NCBI RefSeq assembly: GCF_907164915.1
Contig: NC_061862.1
Coordinates: 127,605,641-127,669,640, forward strand
DNA length: 64,000 nt
Source of the DNA: Impatiens glandulifera
Lineage: Eukaryota > Streptophyta > Magnoliopsida > Ericales > Balsaminaceae
Reading direction: 5' to 3'
This document shows, in pieces, positions 55,402 to 64,000 of the stretch. A model generated the notes under the pieces. That model saw nothing but the letters and a program-made list of their open reading frames with translations. It was not told the origin of the DNA and made no database searches. Position 1 is the stretch's first letter, and each line of letters opens with the position of its first letter. Position numbers and translations under genes: made by a program.

Positions 55402-56101
55402 TAGCCGATGATGGTGGGAGCTTGTGGGCACATACCGATTCAGATAGCGATGATGAAGGGATCTTCCGTCTCATGGTAAATGAAGAACATGTATTTGACT
55501 TCTCTTGTGAATAATTTACCCGAGAAGATTTGGTTACTACACTCAATGACATGATTGTTGAGTATAAGCACCTATCAACTCTTGTACCGACCTAGTTGAA
55601 CTTTCAGACTGGTGAACCGAACAAAACTGAAATTGGTGAACCGAGTATTATTAAGATTGTTGCAACAATTGAACTATCCTCTAAGAATGATAAGCTCAAG
55701 GAGACAGTTCAATCGTTGACCGAAGAAAATGAAAAGACAAGTTGCCTTTTATAAACTTTGTCAAAAGTTCATCAACCGACATTGAAACAAATCACGATTT
55801 AAAACTAGCAAAGGAACTAACATATGTAGGACCACCTGACACTTCAAGATGGCTTCATCCTAAGAGTATGAAAGCCATTCGGCCAGTTAGAATAGAGAAT
55901 GATAGATATTCAAATGGGACCGATCAAAAATCATTACGACAGAATGAGGTAACCATAAGTAGACAGATAGATGTCAAGCCTCATACAAGTAGAACTATTA
56001 AAACTATCACAGGGAAACTCATCCGATTAATGAAAGTATAGATTCCCAAGGGACTAATTAACCGTGGACCCAAGTTAATGTGGGTACCAAAAAGGTGTAA
56101 A
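55402..56101 (+). pseudogene. Gag-protease linker of gamma-1
   Basis: Frame pieces include EYKHLSTLVPT and a 99-codon frame (55742-56041), interrupted by stops. It corresponds to the coiled-coil linker of the alpha elements. Confidence 0.6.
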
Positions 56102-56111
56102 TAGTTGAATT

Positions 56112-56470
56112 TTGCAGATCAAACAGATGAAACAGCTGGAGAATTTAGAATGGTACTTGGACAGCGGTTGTTCTAGGCAAATGACAGGAAATAGAAAGTT
56201 GTTGACCGAAATTGTGCAAGAATCCGGTTCAATGATAGTATTCGGTGACAACTCCAAAGGTAAAGTTGTGGGAAAGGGTAAGATTGTCCATGACAACCTA
56301 ACTATAAACAATGTACTTCTTGTTGAAAATCTGCACTTTAATCTGTTAAATATTAGTCAAATGTGTGATGTAGGGTATACGGTATAATTTCATACACATG
56401 CATGCTTAGTTAAAAATCAACAAGGTAGCATCTTACTGACAGGAAAAAAGGTTAGGAAATATTTATAAAG
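56112..56470 (+). pseudogene. Protease region of gamma-1
   Basis: LEWYLDSGCSRQMTGNRKLL with catalytic Asp, IVFGDNSKGKVVGKGKIV, LLVENLHFNLLNISQMCD. Stop at 56385. Confidence 0.87.
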
Positions 56471-56496
56471 TAGACTGGAAAATTAAATGTGATAAC

Positions 56497-57558
56497 TTGG
56501 TTTGCATGATAGCTAAGAATGATGAAAATTGGCTTTGGCATAAAAGATTAAACCACTTGTACTTTAAAACAATAAATTATATTTGCACTAAAGAATTAGT
56601 TCAGGGAATTCCTAACATAAAATTTGTTAAATATAAATTATGTTCTGCATGTCAAATGGGTAAACAGATAAAATCTATTTTCAAAAGTAAAGGAAACACA
56701 CAATCAAGTCGATGTTTAGAATTACTTCATATGGACCTATTTGGACCGGTTAGGGTCACTAGCCTAGAAGGAATGCATTATACCATAGTAATTATTGATG
56801 ACTATTCTAGATATACTTGGGTTATATTTCTAGTATCTAAAAATCTGGCTACTCCAAATCTAATCAAAATGCATAGGAGAGTGCAAAATGAGAAATCAAT
56901 ACGTGTAAATAAAATTAGAAGTGATAAAGGTACTGAATTTAATAATAGTACATTAACAGCATTTCTTGAGGAATTCGACATTAGACACGATTTGTCTAGT
57001 GCTAGAACTCCTCAACAAAATGGACTAGTCGAGAGAAGAAACCGAACTCTCAAGGAAGCCGCAAGATCTATGATAGCCAATTCGGGTGTTGCTCAAAAAT
57101 TTTGGGCAGAAGCTATTAACAGTACATGTTATACTAAAAAATGATCCATGTTAAATAAACGTCTTAAAAAAAACCCTTTTAAAGTATACCATGACAAAGT
57201 CCCTAACATCTGGTATCTTAGGATCTTTGGCTATAAGTGTTACATTCATAACAATGGAAAAAATTATTTGACCGCTTTCGATGCAAAATCCGATGTTGGC
57301 ATAATGCTAGGTTATTCTGAAGTTAGTAAAGTATATAGAGTGTACAACACTAGGACTTTAACTATTGAAGAATCTTCTCATGTTGTTTTTGATGAATCGG
57401 TTGAAAATAACACTGCATCATCCTTTGATCTACACAACAGATTGGAAAATTTAAATATTCAATCTGATGGTGAAGATGAGGATCCGGTCTATAAAAGATT
57501 TGTATATGACCAAACGGTTAATGATGAGATTCAACCGGATCAAGCTGTCTCACAGTAG
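56497..57558 (+). pseudogene. Integrase of gamma-1
   Basis: Zinc finger LWHKRLNHL...CSACQMGKQ is complete. The core has the full triad: LHMDLFGPV (Asp), RSDKGTEFNN (Asp), PQQNGLVERR (Glu). A stop at 57142 splits off the C-terminal part (57148-57558), with FGYKCYIHNNGK, LGYSEVSKVYRVYN and EESSHVVFDES. The best-preserved integrase here. Confidence 0.92.
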
Positions 57559-58640
57559 GAAGTTGACACATTAGTGTCCGCTGAGGAAATCGGTCGGCTT
57601 GACACTATTCAGCCTACCGGTCTGTCTAACCTTGATTAAATAACTGGTCATTTAAAAGACATCTCTGGACCGAATCTCAAATGGAATAAAAATCATCCTC
57701 CTGATCTTATTATAGTTAACCCCTCACTACCCATCCAAGCTAGGTATCAACTGTTGGAAGAATATGAAAACTCAACATTCATATCACAAATTGAGCCGAA
57801 AAAGGTGGATGAAGTATTGTTGGATCCCGATTGGATTTTAGCAATGCAAGAGGAATTAAACCAGTTTGAGAAGAATAAAGTCTGTCACTTAGTTCCAAGA
57901 CCGAAAAATCAATCGGTCATTGGAACAAGATGGGTGTTTAGAATAAACTTAGTGAAAACGGTTTGGTTACGAGGAACAAGGCTAGATTAGTGGCTCAAGT
58001 ATATAAACAAGAAGAAGTCATTGATTTTGAAGAATCATTTGCTCTTGTGGTTAGAATAGAGGCAATTAGAATATTTATCGCATTTGCTACTTTAAAAAAT
58101 GTAAAGTTTTTCAAATGGATGTTAAAAGTGCATTTTTAAATGGTGAATTAAGTGAGGAGGTGTATGTTGAGCAACCTCCAGGTTTCAAAAATGCTGATTT
58201 GATTAGTCATGTATATAGGCTAGACAAAGCTCTTTATGGTTTAAAACAAGCTCCTTGAGCATTATGACACTTTAACTAAGTTTTTTTTCAACCATGATTT
58301 CACTATAGGATCGACAGATAAAATCCTATTTAAGTTTGAGAAAAATGAACATATTTTACTTGTTCAAATTTATGTAGATGATATTATTTTTGGATCAACC
58401 GATCCTAAGTTATGTCAAAAATTTTCAAAAATGATGACTGACAAGTTTCAAATGAGTATGATGGGGGAATTGAGTTTCTTTCTAGGTCTCTAGGTTCGGC
58501 AGGTCGAAGGAGGAACGTTCATCAACCAATCCAAGTATACAAAGGAGTTACTAAAGAAATTTGAAATGGAAAATTGCTCTGTAGCTTCCACACCAATGAG
58601 CTCATCAATCAAGCAGGATAAGGATGAAGACGGTCAATGA
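57559..58640 (+). pseudogene. Reverse transcriptase of gamma-1
   Basis: Linker with ISQIEPKKVDEV and MQEELNQFEKNKVCHL, then GTRWVFRINL, shift, [16 protein letters not shown], shift, [30 protein letters not shown] then a TGA, and an intact active site IYVDDIIFGS. A TAG follows FFLGL near 58490. Confidence 0.9.
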
Positions 58641-59327
58641 GTGGACATCACAGCCTATCGTGGAATAATTGGATCTCTTTTATACCTAACAGCTAGCCGA
58701 CCGGACATTCTGTTTGCGGCCGCAGTATGCGGAAGATTACCGGCTAATCCTAAACAATCTCATTATACTACTGCTAAAAGAATTTTAAAATATCTAAAAA
58801 TGACTCAAGATGTGGGACTGTGGTATCCGAAGGATTCCAGTTTCAATTTAACGAGCTACTCTGATGCAGATTATGCAGGTTGTAAAATCGACCGTAAGAG
58901 TACTAGTGGGACATGCCAGTTCTTAGGTGACTGGTTTGTTTCCTAGTATAGCAAGAAACAAACTTCAGTTGCAACCTCAACAGCGGAAGTAAAGTATCTT
59001 GCAGCCGGTAGTTACTGTGCTCAACTTCTATTGATTCAATAGTAACTAAGAGACTTCGGTATTACGTTTGAGGAATCTCCAATTTTCTGTGACAACACCA
59101 GTGCAATAGCGATAACATATAATTCGGTGTTGCATTCGAGAACCAAGCATATTGACATCAGACATCACTTCATCCGGGAGCATGTGTAGTAGAAACATAT
59201 CCGGCTGGAGTATGTTTCAATCGAACAAGAAGTGACTGACATTTTCACAAAGCCACTACAGGAAGCTAAGTTCTCTTATTTTAGAACTATTTTGGGACTT
59301 GCTGATAGCGGTCAACTAATTCCTTAA
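58641..59327 (+). pseudogene. RNase H of gamma-1
   Basis: ITAYRGIIGSLLYLTASRPD, AKRILKYLKMTQDVGLWY, TSYSDADYAGCKIDRKSTSG, then stops; [52 protein letters not shown], ending at TAA 59327. The usual AEVEY Glu is Lys. Confidence 0.9.
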
Positions 59328-59376
59328 ATGCTCTTACATGACTCTAGAAAAAAATGTTTTCTCATAACTTGCATTC

Positions 59377-60747
59377 TTAATAAGTAATTAACTATCTAAA
59401 GAATTTAATCAAACTCAACCTTTTGTGCAGGAAAAGTAAAGAGCGGTCACATTCTTAAATTGGTCGGTCAAACCGATATCATAGAAGCAGCACAAACCAG
59501 AACTCCCAAAATTAATCCATCTTATAAGTTTCAGCAGAAGACCGGTTCGGCTCAAATTCAGGATCGATGAACTTTTTTTTAAAGATCGGTTTCCTCTCCT
59601 CAGCGGTAGGACTGGTCAACCGGTCAAAGAAGAAAACCGATATGATGTCCGGTCAAGCTCGCCCCACATAGCTAAAGGAAGGTGAAGAAAACAATGGTAT
59701 CCCTAATGATGACTTCTCCATCAATCATCCTGTCTTATTCTCTATCTCGTCGGGGTTGGTTCAATTCCTGGAAAATCCAAAATGACCGTACAATCCTAAC
59801 GGGAAGATTAATCAAGATCAAATCACAAATATGGAACTGCTGGAAGTTTCCATTTTGATGCAATAAGTTCTCTTTGAGAATAGGCAGAAGGAGATTTTCA
59901 AATATGCAGACTGTGTTATTTCCAATTTGATACAAGTCTGTTGATAGACTGTAAATTGTAAAAGACTGCCAAAGTTAACAGATTTACCTATTTTGGTATA
60001 AGTCCAAAAGCAGCCTCCAAGGAGCAAGGATCTGTCCAACCGACCAGCTGTTAAACTCAATAAAAAATGAAGTGGCCGGCTGTATTGTTTCTTGTGAAGC
60101 ATCAACCGCATTTAATGCATTTCAGCTTGTTTTGACCAACCAATCAGATTCAAGGATTACCTTGCAGGTATCCGTTGAAAGAGAAATATGATCGTTTTCA
60201 TATTTCCATTATAAAAGGAGAAGCTGATGAACAGAAGCAAGGTTACAAGTGAAGTCACAATTACAGAACAGTTCTTCAAAGAGCTTCAAAAGGCTAATAA
60301 TTCTACTGTTCTACATTTCAATTTGTTCAAGAGTATCAAAGTGTACAATTCCATTCATTTTGTGTGAGAGTTGTAGGTCAATAGCGAGCAGTAAATAAGC
60401 CTCGTCTATTTGACATATTGTAAAGTGTTATTGAATATTCTTAGTGAATATCCTTCTCAAAGTTTGAGAAGAAAGGGTGACGTAGGAGTTTTATCTCCGA
60501 ACATCAATAAATCTTGTGTTGTGTTCTTCCTTTATTTCATTCATCCTTATTATCCAATCCGTGTGTGTTGCTTCAAGTTGAAACAAACTACTTCCGCACT
60601 TGAACTCGGTTCAAGAAGTTTGTGACAACTTGTGTAGTGTTAAGACCGATATTAATCTCTAACCGGATTAGTATCAACCATTGTGAGTGTGTAAGCGTTA
60701 TCCTTTAGCCGGACCCCGGTCCTCTATCGGCGATCCCGATCCTAACA
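59377..60747 (+). repeat. 3' LTR of gamma-1, start missing
   Basis: Aligns with the 5' LTR from its base 24; the first 23 bases, the polypurine tract and any 3' ORF were removed together. It has an extra segment of about 100 bp at 59654-59755. Ends GATCCTAACA at 60747. Confidence 0.9.
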
Positions 60748-62246
60748 AAAACAACACATTTTATTTGATAACTCAGTGCATTGGTTCCTTAAGCATTTCC
60801 ACAAACGGGTGAATGGAAATAATAATCATACTCAAGTACTCAAAGTCCCAAACCGAGATCCACTAATAGAGAACAAGTAGTCCAATTAAATAAACATACT
60901 AGAAAGTGGATATACACATATGAACATTAGACAAACCCTAATGAAAATACCCAAAAATGAAGGAAACTGACCATCTTCGGTCTTCACCATTCCCCTTTAG
61001 ACGATTCTAGAAAAATTTGCTACGAGCTTTGGTGCGGGCTTGTTGTGGGGCCACGTTTTGTGAAAGAGAGATGTGCACCGATCACAAAGAGGGAGGCTAC
61101 GGTAACAATACTACTACATACATTCATCGTCAATCCAATTAACTTAAAGTGTGTATCCAAGTCTAATTTTAGTAATAGAGTGTTAGATGATAATCCATAG
61201 GAAGAAAAACAAACCAACCGACCTATCACAACTATCTTTAGAGGAGTTTTATAGATGATAATCCATAGAAAGGAGATGAAGTCCCAATTTGAGTGAAAGT
61301 AGCGGTTGAGATAGAGGAAGCGCGATGGAAGATGAAGGTCTCAAGGAAAATGAGGAGATATGTGTGTGGTTAAATGTGGGCACTAAAATTAGGCGCGAAT
61401 GAAGGTAAGACTGTTTCCACAAGATTTTTGACGCCCCAAACATTATCCACATAGTTTTCGACGCCCAAATATTATCCACTTAGTTTTCGATAACCCAAAG
61501 TTTAAGTATTATCCACATAATTTTTGACGCTCAAATATGTTATTTTATTTTATATTATTTATAAATTAATTTTCTATATTATATATTATTTTTGTGTTTA
61601 AAATTTTATAAGTAATTTTAAAAAGTTAGATATTTCATTTTAAAAATATATACTACTAAAGAGTTTAAGTAAAAAAATATATATAATTTTAAAAATTATA
61701 TATTTATATATTTATTTTATTTATTTTCCATATTATAACTAGTTTTAAAAATAAATAAATATATAAATTATATATACGGAGAGGAGAGAAATAATTAATT
61801 TAAAAAAATTAAGAATTTTTATATTTAATTTTTTATTATCTTAATTTATCAAATATAATATATATTTTTTTATTTAATTTGTTATTGTCCCTATTATTAT
61901 TATCCTAAATTTCTTATAAATAAATAAGTTAAATAATAAAATATATAAATATATATTTACAAATTAACTATAAAAATAAATTATTAATAAAGATTGCAAA
62001 AAAGATAAAAAAACAAATGATTAATAAAAAGAAGAGAGAGAAATTATTAATGATAGAGGTAAATAAAATTTGAAATGTTGAGTCATCATGCCTAGTCAGC
62101 CTTCCACATAGGTTCGCTGCGCACATTCGCTCCCCCTATCATTACTCATATATATATATATATATACATAATTTATAATTATATTACATATTATCTACGG
62201 ATTTTCTACGACAAACTTTGTAAAAAAAAAGTTCAAGATAATTATA
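60748..62246. other. Intergenic DNA
   Basis: About four units of a 33-bp repeat (CATTATCCACATAGTTTTCG-like) lie at 61425-61545, then AT-rich sequence and a (TA)n tract at 62148-62165. No gene recognised. Confidence 0.5.
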
Positions 62247-63494
62247 TGTTAGGATCTAGGTCGCGGTTGGGGGACCGGGGTCTGGGCCGTTTAGCGCGTC
62301 TCACTCAAAGGGTGGTGATTAATCCGGTTAGAGATTAACACCGGGGTTTCAATACTACACAAAATGTCACAAACCCTTGAACCAGGTTCAAGCGCGGAAG
62401 ATGTTTGTTTCAGGTTGAAGCAGCACACTCACGAGATAGGCAGAACCTGTTTTGGATAAGACAGGTTTGGAAGTTGCTGGGTCGGTTTTGGATCATAGTG
62501 ATTCGATTTAAGTAGTGTTGAATCGGTTATAGCGGTGTAAATGGGTTAGTACAGATCGGTTAGAATGTAGAACCGGCATAAAGTAAATAATAAGACAGGT
62601 TTTTATGGATGTTCGGAGATAAAACTCCTACGTCACCCCTTCCTCTCGAAACCGCGAGAAGGATATTCACTAAGGAATACAAATACAATCTGATCGAGAC
62701 TTATTTCCTGCTCGATAACACTCGTACAATTTTAACCGAAATTGTAGAATTACACTTCAACTTAGCACTTAAGCTTTCTAGAGATAGAACACACTCTTAT
62801 CACTTGTAAATCAATTGTTCACTGTGTCTCACTTAAAATCTCTTTGTGTCCCACATTTACTCTTCTTCAGCTGCTCCTTTTATAGGTTAAATATGCCAAC
62901 GGTCATATTTCACTTCCTTGAATTTGATTGACTGAGCAGAGGTTCAGTGTTTCAGACCTGGCGGTCAACCTTTCAGACCTGATGGTCTGATCTTCCAGTG
63001 TGTAAGACAAACCTGCTAGGTTTGTCTTTTACTCAATATGGTGACTGTTGGTTAGACAGTTGTCTGTACTTGGAAGATTGCCTTTCTGATTTATCTTGAA
63101 GTAGAAAGATCTTGTAGGACGGTCTTCTGCAGCCTGCAGACTGTCCTCAGACTTGTATGAATATGGCAATGTTCAGTCTGTTCCTTTGGTATCGTTCTAA
63201 ACAGATACCCGAAGTATCTTCTTATGCTGGTCGGTCATTTGACTTAACCGGATGACTTCCGGTTATTGCTTTGGCTTCTGAATGACCGGCTGTTTGGTGT
63301 TTCCAGCCTTCTTTGAGCGGTTATGTTTCTGGTCGGTTTGATAGTTTGACCGGTTGAGCTTCTTAACCGGTTTATTGGTTTGATCGGTTGGTTTTCTCAA
63401 ACCGGTTGGGTACTTTGACTGGTCCGGTTCTTTGTTTCTACATGGAAGGTTTATTTGTGTTAAGTTCTGTGAACCGGTCTAATTTTATTTAACA
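62247..63494 (-). repeat. 3' LTR of gamma-2
   Basis: Starts TGTTAAATAAAATTAG at 63494 and ends GATCCTAACA at 62247, matching gamma-1 ends. It holds the same GTTCGGAGATAAAACTCCTA block near 62610. U3 carries many ACCGG/CCGGT motifs. Confidence 0.85.
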
Positions 63495-63735
63495 ATTTCT
63501 TCCTTTTTGATTATTTTATTTAAAATTATCAAAATCATGTAAGATTGCAAACGTAGGCCGGTTCTTTATTTGACCGGATTTTTGAAACTGACTTAGGAGA
63601 ATTTTTCGAAGAATTTGGAAAAATTTTGAGAAAAATTTTCGAAATTTCTAATCTTTTATCTTATCAATTTCTCCATTTTTAGTTATTTTATTTAAAATTA
63701 TCAAAATCATGTAAGATTGTAAGTATAGGCCGATT
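63489..63735 (-). repeat. Duplicated polypurine-tract region of gamma-2
   Basis: A segment containing TTATTTTATTTAAAATTATC and AAAATCATGTAAGATTG occurs at 63489-63561 and again at about 63660-63732, each beside a CTCC/TTCC-T(5) polypurine complement. Only the first abuts the LTR. Confidence 0.85.
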
Positions 63736-63834
63736 TCAAAAATAACTTTATATATATATAAGTAACCGAAAAAGGGGAAAATATTATATATGTAAAAATC
63801 GAAATAAGCATAGATTAAGAAAAGAAATCCCCTA

Positions 63835-64000
63835 TTATGACTCGGATAGCAGGAAGCCGTCCATCATATCATCGGTTGGTTGCTCCTCATCCGGTTGAGC
63901 CGTTCTTGAAGATGAACCTCCAGCTTGCGTTTGATCGACCGTGCTGATTGGAACCGCATGGGCGACTCGCTGTCTTGTAGATCGCGGCTCGAGATTCTCT
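63835..64000 (-). CDS. C-terminal end of a 3' ORF in gamma-2 (partial)
   Basis: A frame open from the window edge to a TAA at 63835-63837 encodes at least 54 residues ending DDMMDGFLLSES. The stretch is Gln/Ser/Thr-rich with GGSSSRTAQPDEEQ. It lies between pol (outside) and the polypurine tract, the place of the alpha and beta 3' ORFs. Homology cannot be judged from this end alone. Confidence 0.5.
   Translation of the reverse strand, partial: ENLEPRSTRQRVAHAVPISTVDQTQAGGSSSRTAQPDEEQPTDDMMDGFLLSES

Larger units (their letters stand above)
53131..60747 (+). mobile_element. Copia LTR retrotransposon gamma-1
   Basis: LTR (53131-54425), primer site, gag with zinc knuckle, protease, integrase, reverse transcriptase, RNase H (to 59327), LTR (59377-60747). 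It lacks the 3' ORF and polypurine tract. The two LTRs differ by roughly a tenth by eye, indicating an old insertion. All proteins are broken. Confidence 0.92.
62247..64000 (-). mobile_element. Copia gamma-2, 3' end (runs off the right edge)
   Basis: LTR at 63494-62247, polypurine tract, and the end of a 3' ORF, all on the minus strand. The rest lies outside the window. Confidence 0.8.

Overview
This is a 64 kb piece of a plant nuclear genome. It is AT-rich and has GT-AG introns, an 11S (legumin-type) seed-storage globulin gene, plant-type Copia LTR retrotransposons, a Helitron, CACTA and hAT DNA transposons, and a LINE whose ORF1 carries the plant DUF4283 domain. The globulin shows a eudicot. 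The extra 3' reading frame downstream of pol in the Copia elements resembles a family I recall from asterid genomes, so an asterid is my best guess (low confidence). Apart from the globulin gene I see no intact host gene; almost everything else is mobile or repetitive DNA.

Layout. 1-8874: minus-strand Copia element (alpha-1) whose 3' LTR runs off the left edge. 8875-10132: intergenic DNA and a seed-type promoter. 10133-11810: complete four-exon 11S globulin gene encoding 459 aa. 11811-22604: remains of a tandem array of this gene. One downstream unit (14037-15715) keeps part of exon 3, exon 4 and the 3' flank; another (19239-22604) keeps only 3' flank. Different transposons have landed in each unit: a Helitron (12193-13534), a truncated CACTA element with a broken transposase (15846-19238), and a TIR element that itself holds a foldback-like hAT element built from about 2 kb of inverted minisatellite (19445-22087). 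22600-26265: hAT-like element carrying an ORF1-only LINE with 13-bp target-site duplications (TSDs). 26266-26338: decayed plastid trnG-GCC. 27311-27724: 214-bp tandem duplication. 28053-33760: probable Gypsy LTR interrupted by a solo Copia LTR (beta). 33921-36349: old minus-strand Copia remnant. 36355-44188: Copia alpha-2, flanked by AATAG target duplications. 44490-47405: 5'-truncated Copia beta element on the plus strand. 47681-49560: 155-bp satellite ending in a CACTA-like terminus. 50644 onward: a second, facing CACTA terminus. 53131-60747: plus-strand Copia gamma-1. 62247-64000: 3' end of a minus-strand gamma-2 that runs off the right edge.

Three points stand out. (1) The alpha and beta Copia families have U3 regions packed with short hairpin repeats carrying ACGT cores, and alpha has a second set of such repeats between pol and an extra 3' ORF, next to a conserved G-box/E2F-like/TATA block, as if the 3' ORF had its own promoter. 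(2) The hAT element at 19510-21945 is a giant inverted minisatellite of ACACGTTT-type motifs. (3) The repeated globulin 3' flank gives empty sites that date and delimit the Helitron and other insertions without outside data. All transposon proteins here are broken by stops, frameshifts or deletions; the full globulin gene is the only intact protein-coding gene I can support.
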